The notes under the pieces: model-generated
Seen by the model: only the letters and a program-made list of their open reading frames with translations
What the model was told of the DNA's origin: nothing
Database searches by the model: none
Assembly: GCF_001885615.1 (NCBI RefSeq)
Contig: NZ_LSRN01000001.1
Coordinates: forward strand, 1-64,000
DNA: 64,000 bases
Reading direction: 5' to 3'
From: Alkalibacterium sp. 20
GTDB taxonomy: Bacteria; Bacillota; Bacilli; Lactobacillales; Carnobacteriaceae_A
Made by a program: the position numbers and the translations under genes
Part shown: positions 34,263 to 42,822 of the stretch, in pieces
Numbering within the stretch: the first letter of the stretch is position 1
Layout of the letters: each line of letters begins with the position of its first letter

Positions 34263-35126
34263 ATGTCTGTAGGAATGGTATTAGAAGGCGGCGGAATGAG
34301 GGGTCTTTATACTGCAGGAGTACTGGATACATTAATAGATGAAGAGATTCAAATAGATGGAATGGTAACTGTATCGGCTGGCGCTTTATTTGGCATCAAT
34401 TTTGCCTCCAAGCAAAAAGGACGTGCTCTCAGGTATAATAAAATGTACATAAGAGACAAACGTTATATCAGTTTGAGAAGTTTCCTGAAAACAGGCGACA
34501 TCGTCAATAAAGACTTTGCTTTTTACACGATCCCGTTTTCTCTGGATATCTTTGATGAAAAAACATTTAAACAGTCAGGTATTGATTTTTATGTGACGGT
34601 CACCAATATGGAAACAGGAAAGCCGGAATATGTTTTGATTACGGAACCATTAAAACAGATGGAAGCACTCAGAGCCTCAGGTTCAATGCCTTTTGTTTCC
34701 CAACCCGTCATTCATAAAGGGTCAAACTATTTAGATGGTGGTGCGAGTGACAGTATCCCTATTAAAAAAGCCAGAACCTTAGGATATGACAAAAATATCG
34801 TTATTTTAACGCAACCTCTTGATTATAGAAAGACTAAACCAAATAATTTTATGATCGACCGCTGGTATAAAAACTACCCGGCCTTTAAAAATACACTAAA
34901 GAATAGGTATAAAAATTATAATAACACCATCGAGAAAATTATTGAGGACGAACAGTCAGGAAACACGTTCGTCATTAGACCTTCTGAAACAATCCCAATC
35001 AAGCGACTAGAGCGTGACCCTGCTAAATTGCAGGTAATGTACGATTTAGGTGTGAAAGATGCTGAGAAACAAATTTTGGAGTTAAAGAGCTATCTAAATC
35101 TGTCACTACTATCAAATAAGAATTGA
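34263..35126 (+). CDS. Patatin-like phospholipase family protein
   Basis: 287-aa lipid acyl hydrolase candidate with a Ser-Asp dyad. The oxyanion loop GGGMRG is at about residues 9-14, the nucleophile elbow TVSAGALFG (family GxSxG, here VSAG) at about 37-45, and the catalytic aspartate motif LDGGASDSIP in the middle. Length and layout match the bacterial RssA/YlbK-type group. GGAGAGC precedes ATG 34263. The next gene starts 15 bases downstream, so the two are likely co-transcribed. No signal peptide; probably a cytoplasmic or membrane-associated esterase. Confidence 0.92.
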   Translation: MSVGMVLEGGGMRGLYTAGVLDTLIDEEIQIDGMVTVSAGALFGINFASKQKGRALRYNKMYIRDKRYISLRSFLKTGDIVNKDFAFYTIPFSLDIFDEKTFKQSGIDFYVTVTNMETGKPEYVLITEPLKQMEALRASGSMPFVSQPVIHKGSNYLDGGASDSIPIKKARTLGYDKNIVILTQPLDYRKTKPNNFMIDRWYKNYPAFKNTLKNRYKNYNNTIEKIIEDEQSGNTFVIRPSETIPIKRLERDPAKLQVMYDLGVKDAEKQILELKSYLNLSLLSNKN

Positions 35127-35141
35127 AAGGAATATGAATAA

Positions 35142-35711
35142 ATGTCAGACTTGAATAATTTTTTAAATGAAAAGTCATGGGCAAGAGAATATCTTTTTTT
35201 CGATCCAGATCTTAATGAAATCGGTGTCGTTTATGAATCAAATTTAAACAAATTTAAAACCTTCGTCTATTCGATGGAGGAAGTAAGGGAAAACAGTGAT
35301 TGTTGGCTGAAGCGTTACGATCTGCCAGACCACAAAGCGATTATTGAATTGCTTGCCGTATTCAAAATAACGACAACCAGCGGACCAACGACCACGGAAC
35401 AACAAGATTTGTTTTTTGGTGTATTGAGCAGCTTTATTAAAGCTGAAAAAGAAAAAGGGAAATCATTGGACGACATATTCGAAGATAAAGATGCACTCGC
35501 ATTAGCACGTCTCTATCAAGTCAAAGATGAAAAATGGACCAAAAAATATCTGACGTGGATATTGTACGAATTAGGTGCTATCAGCAAAACGAAAGGCCCA
35601 GATTATTTTGGAGAAAATGAAAGTGCCTTTACTACTTATGATTTCTTAAAGAACGCGTCGGATGGAAAATGGCGCCCGCAGATGTATTTTTCCGAAGAGG
35701 ATAACGTTTAA
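35142..35711 (+). CDS. Hypothetical protein, 189 aa
   Basis: Soluble, acidic protein starting MSDLNNFLNEKSWAREYLFF. The C-terminal half is helical (FFGVLSSFIKAEKEKGKSLD, LALARLYQVKDEKWTKKYL). No motif that I recognise. It lies 15 bases after the patatin gene, with AAAGGAAT upstream, and is probably part of the same transcript. Confidence 0.65.
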   Translation: MSDLNNFLNEKSWAREYLFFDPDLNEIGVVYESNLNKFKTFVYSMEEVRENSDCWLKRYDLPDHKAIIELLAVFKITTTSGPTTTEQQDLFFGVLSSFIKAEKEKGKSLDDIFEDKDALALARLYQVKDEKWTKKYLTWILYELGAISKTKGPDYFGENESAFTTYDFLKNASDGKWRPQMYFSEEDNV

Positions 35712-35754
35712 TATGAAATAATTACCAGTCAGTCATTATAGATGGAGGATTTCC

Positions 35755-36309
35755 ATGCCTAACTTTCCAATCTTAGAAACAGATAGATTGACATTGAGAG
35801 AAGTTACACCCGAAGATGCTACTGCTATGTATGCATACTTATCAGATAAAGACGTTGTCACACATATGGGACTAGAGCCATATAACTCACCAAGTGACGT
35901 TCTAAATGAAGAAATCAATTGGTACAATTCGATTATTGAAAAAGGAACAGGTATCAGGTGGGTAATCACTAAAAGAGAAAGTTCTGTTGTCATAGGTAGC
36001 TGTGGTTTTCTAAATATGAGTCGTGAACATCATCGTGCAGAAATAGGGTTTGAATTACACAAAGACTATTGGAAGCAAGGAATTGCAAGTGAAGCAGTTG
36101 AAGCTGTTATTCAGCACGGCTACACGAATTTAAATCTAGAGAGAATTGAGGGTATAGTTGACCCTACAAATCTCTTATGCCAAAAATTAATGGAAAAGCA
36201 AGGTTTTAGAAAAGAAGGCTTATTGCGGCATTATGAATACAACTTCGGGAAATTCATTGATGTTTATATGTATTCACTGCTTAGAGAAGATTTCAAAACA
36301 GAAATATAA
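35755..36309 (+). CDS. GNAT-family N-acetyltransferase, RimJ/RimL type
   Basis: 184 aa with the RimJ/RimL-like opening LETDRLTLREVTPEDATAMY, the acetyl-CoA-binding region AEIGFELHKDYWKQGIASEA, and the C-terminal NLLCQKLMEKQGFRKEGLLR typical of the family. It may acetylate the N-terminus of a ribosomal protein, or a small molecule; the substrate cannot be told. GGAGGATTTCC precedes ATG 35755. Standing alone, it has no obvious functional neighbour. Confidence 0.93.
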   Translation: MPNFPILETDRLTLREVTPEDATAMYAYLSDKDVVTHMGLEPYNSPSDVLNEEINWYNSIIEKGTGIRWVITKRESSVVIGSCGFLNMSREHHRAEIGFELHKDYWKQGIASEAVEAVIQHGYTNLNLERIEGIVDPTNLLCQKLMEKQGFRKEGLLRHYEYNFGKFIDVYMYSLLREDFKTEI

Positions 36310-36456
36310 GTACGATATTTCGAAAAAAAGCCTGCATAGTTATCAATCTAATATAATAGATGCGTCGAGTAGCTATAATAAAATCATTATTAAGGATCAT
36401 ATTTGATCTTTAACAATTAAAATCAGGTTTTTATAATAAGAAAGAAGGTCATAAAC

Positions 36457-36795
36457 ATGTTGACATACCTAATCATGGGCGTAGTTTTATTGACCATCGG
36501 TTATACTGTTCACGTACTTAAATGGAACATGTTAATTGCAGGATACAATACGCGGTCTAAAGAGAAAAAAGAAAAAGTCGATACAGAAGGTCTTGGGAAA
36601 TTCCTCGGGTTTTATGGTTACATCAGTGGTGGCTTGTTCCTCTTGCTGGCTGTTCTCGAGTTACTGGGGCTAACTATCCCTCCTAATCCGGTTGCTGCTA
36701 TATTCCTCATATGGACTGTCATCGTTCTATATGTCTCTCAAAAATATGATAGTAATACCAAAAGAGGTAAAAATTTCAATGAACGCAAAAAATAA
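36457..36795 (+). CDS. DUF3784-like small membrane protein
   Basis: 112 aa with three hydrophobic segments. The first membrane helix is followed by the diagnostic LIAGYNTRSKEKKEKVDTEG, then two more helices (GFYGYISGGLFLLLAVLELL and VAAIFLIWTVIVLYVSQ). The function of DUF3784 is unknown. GAAGGTCAT precedes ATG 36457. Confidence 0.82.
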   Translation: MLTYLIMGVVLLTIGYTVHVLKWNMLIAGYNTRSKEKKEKVDTEGLGKFLGFYGYISGGLFLLLAVLELLGLTIPPNPVAAIFLIWTVIVLYVSQKYDSNTKRGKNFNERKK

Positions 36796-36865
36796 AAACT
36801 GCGAGTGTCTTGTATTATTCACGAAAAGACTACCAGTGTAGTATAAGTGTAGGAAATAATTCAAT

Positions 36866-37362
36866 ATGAACAACTTGATAGAAGAGATAAAACAAGCAGC
36901 GATGAATCATGGCTTTTTTTTACTGGAAAGCTCGATGAATATTGAATCCATGGTTCTAGATTTTTAGGTTATTTTCGCAAAGGATACCGGGAGCAAGCGT
37001 GGGTCTTTGATTCCTGAAACCTATCTGAACAGTCTGAGAAAAGCATTAGTTGCTCTGCATTCACTGCCACTGAATAAGCGATAGAGGCTGGTATTACCTG
37101 TACAAACAACCGAGGACGCCCGTCAAACCATGAAAACTCGTATGCAAAAGATCAAAATGTCGCATGACCTTCATCCACTGCTGTAGGAACGCTGTCATAG
37201 CTGGGTTACCAATCAGCTATGGGCTACGTCTGGCCGCAAATGAAAGGGCATGTTATCGAACGCTTATCGACGAAGGCGATAACCATCGCTGAATTAGCGT
37301 TATCCTCCAGGTTAAAGGAGTCCCTTACGATGGCCCAGGATATGCTACAATACAAGATCTGA
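36866..37362 (+). pseudogene. Decayed macrolide 2'-phosphotransferase (Mph-type)
   Basis: Fragments across shifting frames read MNNLIEEIKQAAMNHGFFLL, LDF-stop-VIFAKDTGSKR, LIPETYLNSLRKALVALHSL, KMSHDLHPLL and finally AMGYVWPQMKGHVIERLS with IAELALSSRLKESLTMAQDM. N- and C-terminal blocks match the layout of Mph/aminoglycoside-phosphotransferase-fold macrolide kinases (VVFAKD near the N-terminus; YVWPxMKxHxxE near the end). At least four internal stops, frameshifts and a deletion of the kinase middle, including the HGDLHPGH catalytic loop, make it non-functional. The full gene would be about 900 bases. Confidence 0.6.
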
Positions 37363-37397
37363 CCGCTCCAAAAGAACGATCAGACCGTTAAGATTTT

Positions 37398-38165
37398 TTA
37401 CTTCAGGAGGAACTTTTTCTCAGTCGTTTCGATAAGTGCGTTTCGATCATAGCGATATTCTTTCATCTTGACTGTTTTATCTTTGTGAACGGATAAAGCG
37501 GTCGTGTTGACTGTACCGAATTTGTCGCCTTCAACAAAGATAGACGAGTGTTTAAGTGCTAAATCCATGGATAAATACTCAGGAATACGTTTTAATCTGT
37601 CGGCTTGTTTTTTATCATTGTATAGCGTTAAAAGGTCATCCAGGATTGGCTCTGGGTGACTTTTTAAATACTCTCCAACCAAATCCAAAGACCTGATTAC
37701 CTTATGAGAGCTTAAATCATCATTCGTATTGCTTAAAGAATGTAATCCCGGTTGAAGAACACGGTGTTGATCAGTAGCATTTGAGTAGACATGCAGATCA
37801 TCAACTGTTCCGAATACCAACTGGTAACTGTCATAATTGAACCGGTTTACTCTCATATAGTGAAGAAAGGCTTCTGGAGAATCATGACCTGCTAAAAAAT
37901 CTTTAACCAATTTACCGCGTGATAATGAATCCTCTCCAGCTGAAAACTCTTCAAATGGACGATTGGTCAATGAAGCGACTCGTCCGGATTTTGTTATTCC
38001 CGCCCATGTACCCCCGTGAAGCGTATCGCGACCAGCTATTATATCTGGGAAGTCTCCCCAGATATGAATAGGCTGACTCTCGCGAATGTAGGATTCATCG
38101 CGGTTCTGTACGATGATGAGAGGGTAAGAGGGGTGCTGTTTAAAACTGATGGTAATTAAACACAT
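37398..38165 (-). CDS. NRDE-family (TANGO2-like) protein
   Basis: 255 aa opening MCLITISFKQHP, with the family-defining NRDE in VQNRDESYIRES (residues 20-23) and GGTWAGITKSGRVASLTNRP. NRDE/TANGO2 proteins resemble N-terminal nucleophile hydrolases; Cys2 becomes the first residue after Met removal and may be the nucleophile. The role is unclear (heme or lipid handling has been proposed for eukaryotic members). Monocistronic on the minus strand, with GGGAGGTGACT upstream. Confidence 0.92.
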   Translation of the reverse strand: MCLITISFKQHPSYPLIIVQNRDESYIRESQPIHIWGDFPDIIAGRDTLHGGTWAGITKSGRVASLTNRPFEEFSAGEDSLSRGKLVKDFLAGHDSPEAFLHYMRVNRFNYDSYQLVFGTVDDLHVYSNATDQHRVLQPGLHSLSNTNDDLSSHKVIRSLDLVGEYLKSHPEPILDDLLTLYNDKKQADRLKRIPEYLSMDLALKHSSIFVEGDKFGTVNTTALSVHKDKTVKMKEYRYDRNALIETTEKKFLLK

Positions 38166-38340
38166 TGATAGTCACCTCCCGATTTATTATAATTAACTTA
38201 GAAATTCTTTAAACTTTTCAAGTAGCGTTCTCTACGTTTTGAGTCTTATCTTAGAATAGGACCCCCGCTCCATATCGGGATAATCAAGGTGAGTCGCAGT
38301 GTGCTTTATTTTAACCAGTATTTAAAAAGCACTATTTTAT

Positions 38341-38366
38341 TACCATTAAATAATAAATGGTATAAT
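38341..38366 (+). promoter_or_regulatory. Promoter with overlapping dyad (possible operator) of the PLD gene
   Basis: -10 TATAAT (38361-38366) overlaps the right arm of TACCATT-N8-AATGGTA (38341-38347, 38356-38362). The -35 is weak. A repressor site is plausible. Confidence 0.4.
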
Positions 38367-38412
38367 TAAGTACGGCTAAACGGATTTTTAAGACCTGAGG
38401 GGGAAGAGGATT

Positions 38413-39846
38413 ATGTTTGGAAAGCTAGTAAAAGGTGGACTTATCGGATCTGGCATTTATCTTGGGTACGCTTTTATCTCAGCGATTGTTTTACTTCATT
38501 TCAATAAACCCAAAAATAAAGAGGAATTAGATATACAATCTTGCTCTTCTTTTTATGGTGAAGATGAAAATGACGGCCCGGATAAGGCAGCATTTTTTGA
38601 CAGTCAAGATATCCTACTCACTTTGCATTTAAATTTAATCCAATCCGCAAAAAAAACAATTAAATTCGCCAATTTTTCGATTGAAGACGGCACTGTCAGT
38701 GATTTGTTCTACGGCAAAATGCTGGAAGCGGCAGATAGAGGAGTAAATGTAAATGTGCTGTTTGACGGTAAAGGACATAATTTGGTTGGTATAAATAATG
38801 GAAAGTACTGGGCACTCATGGCTCATCCCAATATAAGTCTCGCCTTTTACGAAGAATTTGATTGGCTACGTCCCTGGACATGGCAAAATCGCATGCATGA
38901 TAAATTCCTTATCGCAGATGATTACTCCGTTTTAACGGGTGGTGTCAATTTGGAGGATTCCTTCTTCGTAGAGGATCACGATAAAGCAGATCACGACCGT
39001 GACGTAGTCATTATGAATAGCGACCGTGAACGATTTTCGGAAAGTGTTTTGAAACAATACACAGATTATTATGACTCATTATGGTTTCATCCATTTACCA
39101 CAGTGAGACCCAGTTACGTTTTAAAGAAATATGAAAATCTGGCTAAAGAAACCCATCATTCATTACTTTCAATCCTTAAAGAGGTTGAAGAGAAGAACCA
39201 ATACGGCGCAAGCACAACCATTGACTGGAATCAGCATATGTTTCCGACAAGAAAAGTCAGTTTAGTGACTAATGCAATCCAGCGATGGAAAAAAGATCCG
39301 TATATTCTTACCACGCTTGGCGAATTATTCAAAGAAGCCAGAGAAACCATTATTTTTCAAAGTCCTTACGTTGTGCCGAGCAAAGAAATGCAGCAGTATC
39401 TCTCTCTAGCGGGTACCAAAGCAAAAATATTTTTTGTTACCAATTCACTGGCAACTTCTACAAATTTCTTTGGTATTTCCGGACACCAAAAATATATAAA
39501 ATACCTAAGTAACCATACTTCTCAATTCTATCATTTTCAAGGTGAAGGATATATTCATGCCAAAGCCTATTCAATTGACAGCCGCCTGAGTTTGATCGGT
39601 TCGTTCAACTTTGATCCGCGCAGTTCATTCCTAAGCACAGAAAACCTGGTTATCATAGATAGTCCTGAACTAGCGACAGAATTGGAGAAAAGTATCAAAG
39701 AAATTGCACAGGATAGTGTCCCATATAAAAAAAATGGAGATCATCTTGTACACGGTACAGCAAAAAAAGCCCACGTACCAATGTATAAGAAAGTAATCTT
39801 GGGTATAATTTATGTAATTTTCTATCCTTTTGAAGATTTAATTTAG
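38413..39846 (+). CDS. Phospholipase D-family protein (cardiolipin-synthase-like)
   Basis: 477 aa with an N-terminal hydrophobic stretch (residues 8-30) and a C-terminal one (GIIYVIFYPF). Two HKD catalytic sites: MHDKFLIADDYSVLTGG and IHAKAYSIDSRLSLIGS, each with H-x-K-x4-D, as in phosphatidyltransferases and cardiolipin synthases. The downstream NLEDSFFVED and FNFDPRSSFLSTEN support this. It lacks the tandem N-terminal helices of classic Cls and may act on other phospholipids. The start ATG 38413 follows GGGGGAAGAGG. Confidence 0.9.
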   Translation: MFGKLVKGGLIGSGIYLGYAFISAIVLLHFNKPKNKEELDIQSCSSFYGEDENDGPDKAAFFDSQDILLTLHLNLIQSAKKTIKFANFSIEDGTVSDLFYGKMLEAADRGVNVNVLFDGKGHNLVGINNGKYWALMAHPNISLAFYEEFDWLRPWTWQNRMHDKFLIADDYSVLTGGVNLEDSFFVEDHDKADHDRDVVIMNSDRERFSESVLKQYTDYYDSLWFHPFTTVRPSYVLKKYENLAKETHHSLLSILKEVEEKNQYGASTTIDWNQHMFPTRKVSLVTNAIQRWKKDPYILTTLGELFKEARETIIFQSPYVVPSKEMQQYLSLAGTKAKIFFVTNSLATSTNFFGISGHQKYIKYLSNHTSQFYHFQGEGYIHAKAYSIDSRLSLIGSFNFDPRSSFLSTENLVIIDSPELATELEKSIKEIAQDSVPYKKNGDHLVHGTAKKAHVPMYKKVILGIIYVIFYPFEDLI

Positions 39847-39977
39847 TAATTCCTTCCCCTATTCTTTGGGAAGAGAAGGAGAGGGATGACAATTTACCGC
39901 CCCTCTAAAGTTAGATTTATCAAGTCTAGCTCTAGGGGGGTGGCCCAGTCAGCTTCCTCGTTTTAAATACTACATCT

Positions 39978-41222
39978 TCACTGTTCCAAAAATACTTTCA
40001 TCTTGTTTTGCAACTCATTATAAAAAGTGAGTCTGACTTTTGAATAGGATTCCAGCTCTTTGTATAGAGAACGTGAGACTATTTCAGGACTATCTCCGAC
40101 TGCTTGCATAACCATCAGGAGGGTACACTGGCTGATGACTTCTTTCATGAGCGTGGTGTTTTGATTATCAGACGCATTTTCTATGTTCACAGAAAAAATA
40201 TAAGAGATGAGCCGCCTTATTTCTTTGTCATTGGATTCTTGCGTGTTTTTTATACTGAAGAGCGTCTGATTATGACTGGCTTCATCTTCTTTTTTATCCT
40301 GCAGGTCATCTAACAGTTGAAGAATCGCCCCGTACTGGAAAGCAAAATCCATCTCTTTTTCAGTCAAGTTGCCTTTAATTAAATAGGCATCCGCCAAGAC
40401 CGAAGTGCCTCCTTTAAAGAAACTGATGGTTAAAATCTCTTCCTCAGTAAGCTGTTCTGTTTTTCCCTGTAGCAAACTCTCGACCTGAGCTTTATGAATC
40501 AGTTGAATACTTTCGGATACTTCCGGATGGGTGACTTCGGGATAATGGGATTTGATTTGTTCGACCAATGAAAAGATTCTTTTTTCAGTAATCTGGTTGG
40601 AAACGACTGTTTCACCGGACAAGACTTTTGCCAGTCTGTGATTAAATTCATGTTTTGTCCGATCATTGATATCAGGGTCGTCCAGGAGATTATCCGTGTA
40701 TGGGTATAACATGCTGTAGGCATACATGGGAGTCGTCAGCTGCAGAGGGATATCCCAATATAATTGAAGACTGTTCATGATCCATACGTTACGCAGAGCT
40801 TGGAAAATTTCTTGATCAGTCAACCCGGTATCTTCTTTTCTTGCTCGGAACAGAAACTCCTCAGCGACATCCATGTAGCCTTGGCTGATAAAGTAGTTCA
40901 GGAACGGTTGGTCAAATAACAGTTTTCTTTTGTCCATCTCCTGCAGAAACTCAACTAGAAGAGTCTTAACTTCTTTCTGTGCAGGAAAAGACGTTTCAGA
41001 CCGCGACTCAATGTGATCTCTTATTTCAGGTACGTAAGGTTCCAATTCATCGAGCAGGTTACTGAGTTGCTTCTTTAATTGCCTTTCATGCAACAGCTTT
41101 TTCCATAACGGAATTTTTTTAAACTTGTCAGAAGAAAATGTTTTCTCCTTCTGAAAGCTCGCAATGGATGATTCCATCAGTTCTTCAATTGGAATGATAT
41201 GTAAGAGGGGTTCTTTTAACAT
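39978..41222 (-). CDS. Class I isoprenoid-synthase-like protein of unknown specificity
   Basis: 414 aa, all-helical. Two aspartate-rich motifs stand where class I (trans-prenyltransferase/terpene-synthase) enzymes bind Mg2+-diphosphate: YTDNLLDDPDIN (about residues 174-185) and QLLDDLQDKKED (about 303-314). The long middle (KIPLWKKLLHERQLKKQLSN upstream and LQLYWDIPLQL between) resembles no enzyme that I know in detail. It could make a prenyl chain or a cyclic terpenoid, or be non-catalytic. Start ATG 41222 (MLKEPLLHIIPIEEL) after AAGGAGG; a further 16 residues upstream are in frame but lie over the ribosome binding site and promoter. No other isoprenoid gene is adjacent. Confidence 0.7.
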   Translation of the reverse strand: MLKEPLLHIIPIEELMESSIASFQKEKTFSSDKFKKIPLWKKLLHERQLKKQLSNLLDELEPYVPEIRDHIESRSETSFPAQKEVKTLLVEFLQEMDKRKLLFDQPFLNYFISQGYMDVAEEFLFRARKEDTGLTDQEIFQALRNVWIMNSLQLYWDIPLQLTTPMYAYSMLYPYTDNLLDDPDINDRTKHEFNHRLAKVLSGETVVSNQITEKRIFSLVEQIKSHYPEVTHPEVSESIQLIHKAQVESLLQGKTEQLTEEEILTISFFKGGTSVLADAYLIKGNLTEKEMDFAFQYGAILQLLDDLQDKKEDEASHNQTLFSIKNTQESNDKEIRRLISYIFSVNIENASDNQNTTLMKEVISQCTLLMVMQAVGDSPEIVSRSLYKELESYSKVRLTFYNELQNKMKVFLEQ

Positions 41223-41255
41223 GATAATCGACCTCCTTATCTCTAATTCCCCTCT

Positions 41256-41284
41256 ATTATAACCTGACATATGAATAAATTACA
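41256..41284 (-). promoter_or_regulatory. Candidate promoter for the isoprenoid-synthase-like gene
   Basis: Reading minus: TGTAAT, 17 bases, TATAAT (41261-41256), about 34 bases before the start codon. Confidence 0.45.
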
Positions 41285-41421
41285 CGAAAACAGCCCAACA
41301 TTACTTTTATTTGTCTAGATCAATTTAGTGATGAGGGAAGAGAAGGGGAGTTAGGGGATAAATTCATAATAAATCTTTATTCGTATGGTACTGATCTAAC
41401 AGTTAACAGGGGAGATAAAAT

Positions 41422-41638
41422 ATGAAACCACTTCAAGGAAAAATAGCACTCGTGACCGGCGGAACCCGTAATGTTGGAAAAGCCATTGCCATCGTATGTA
41501 ATCATGAAAATGATGATGAAGTAAAAAAAAGTGTTTGAACAAATCAAAGAAAAAGAAGGATTAATTGTCAATATTTCATTCTATGCAAGCCCCAAACATT
41601 ATGGAAATGTAATTTATGGCATTAACTTTCGGTACTGA
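41422..41638 (+). pseudogene. Decayed short-chain dehydrogenase (SDR)
   Basis: After GGGGAGA, ATG 41422 begins MKPLQGKIALVTGGTRNVGK, the Rossmann TGGTRNVGK motif of SDRs. It jumps to HENDDEVKKSV, then after a frameshift to FEQIKEKEG, then LIVNISFYASPKHYGNVIYG, which carries the catalytic Tyr region of this SDR subgroup. The protein is only a quarter of normal length, so several internal deletions have occurred. No function is expected. Confidence 0.7.
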
Positions 41639-41832
41639 AAACAAAAGTATAAAAATCTGGAATATCCAATAAACGCTTGAATTCGACACATGCAATCTCG
41701 ATTCTTATCTTGAATACGAGAGGAGAAGGGGGGAAGGTGAGAAGAGGTATCATCCTGTCCGTGGTAAGGTAGTCTCCTGAAAAAATTAGATTCAGAAAGC
41801 TAGAAAGAATAAATATATAAGAGCTTTTCAAT

Positions 41833-41857
41833 AAGACCTCTATTTTGAGGTCTTTTT
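41833..41857 (+). terminator. Intrinsic terminator
   Basis: AAGACCTC/GAGGTCTT stem, six-base loop and T6, downstream of the SDR remnant. Confidence 0.8.
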
Positions 41858-41894
41858 TCGTTGGTTTTTCTTATTTAAAAATTTGAAACGATTA

Positions 41895-42137
41895 AAGACG
41901 ATTTCATGGATGATTACTCATCAAGATACTTGAAATCGTCTTAGAATCAACGAGAAATAACGCAATTGTTTTCAACACTTTAAGGATACACAATTACAAT
42001 TGTGTATCCTATAAAACATTGCTGTATCAACGGTTAAAATGGTACACTAAAGACACGAAAATTGATTTTTAAGGCTAGTAAGCGATTTCAACGGACAAAA
42101 GTGATCAATTCAGAGGAGACCTTGCTATTAGCAAGGT
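41895..42137. repeat. Cluster of perfect inverted repeats upstream of the recombinase
   Basis: Three separate dyads: AAGACGATTTCA/TGAAATCGTCTT (41895-41906, 41931-41942; 24-base spacer), AGGATACACAATT-AC-AATTGTGTATCCT (41983-42010) and ACCTTGC/GCAAGGT (42119-42125, 42131-42137). None is followed by a T run, so they are not terminators. They may be recombinase or regulator binding sites for the gene at 42196. Confidence 0.55.
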
Positions 42138-42195
42138 AAGTTCAACCATTCACAAACAAACAGATCGCAAAAATATATCAAAGGAGTAAATCTAC

Positions 42196-42750
42196 ATGAA
42201 TTTTACATATCCCATGCAACAAAAAAAGCAAATAAAAAAATTGATGGAAGTCTATCCGCTGGCATCGAAAAAACGACTCCTATTGGAATTTGGATTACGT
42301 ACGGGATTACGGATCAGTGATATTCTTTCTTTCAAAGTCAAAGATCTACATAAACAAGAATTCATTTGGGTGCAAGAAAAGAAAACAAAGAAAAAGAAAA
42401 TATTATTCCTGCATCCGAAACTTCGTCAATCCATTAAACTGTACGTTAAAACTGAAGGGTTGAAACCTGAGGATTATATTTTTTATTCCAAAAAAAATCC
42501 CAAACGGCCTATCCAACGAATGCAAGCCCATCGGATCATCTCTCACGCCGGAGACATGATCGGACTCAGACCATTAAGTGCACATTCACTCAGGAAGACA
42601 TTCGGATACTGGTCCTATAAACAAGGTATTGACATTAGCTTGCTGCAAACGATTTTCCAACATTCTTCCCAAGCCGTCACATTACGTTACATCGGGATCA
42701 CACAAGAAAACATCAATAAAGTTTATGAAACTGTAGATATGGGATTTTAA
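42196..42750 (+). CDS. Minimal tyrosine recombinase (catalytic domain only)
   Basis: 184 aa with all the main active-site features of the phage-integrase fold: first Arg in RTGLRISDILSF, Lys in the beta-hairpin (KTKKKKILFLH), HxxR in AHSLRKTFGYW, second His in IFQHSSQ (two residues past the usual QxxxGH position), and the nucleophile Tyr in TLRYIGIT. The N-terminal core-binding domain present in XerC/D and most integrases is missing; the protein starts almost directly with the catalytic domain. Comparable short site-specific integrases are known in Enterococcus-type genomes. AAAGGAG precedes ATG 42196. No phage or transposon genes are nearby, so its targets are unclear. Confidence 0.92.
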   Translation: MNFTYPMQQKKQIKKLMEVYPLASKKRLLLEFGLRTGLRISDILSFKVKDLHKQEFIWVQEKKTKKKKILFLHPKLRQSIKLYVKTEGLKPEDYIFYSKKNPKRPIQRMQAHRIISHAGDMIGLRPLSAHSLRKTFGYWSYKQGIDISLLQTIFQHSSQAVTLRYIGITQENINKVYETVDMGF

Positions 42751-42784
42751 ATGTACTGATTTGTACATTTAATCAATTAAATCA

Positions 42785-42822
42785 AAACTGAGATCTTTAG
42801 AATAATCAAAAGATCTCAGTTT
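42785..42822 (+). terminator. Intrinsic terminator after the recombinase
   Basis: 14-bp perfect stem AAACTGAGATCTTT/AAAGATCTCAGTTT, followed by ATTTAAT. Confidence 0.8.
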
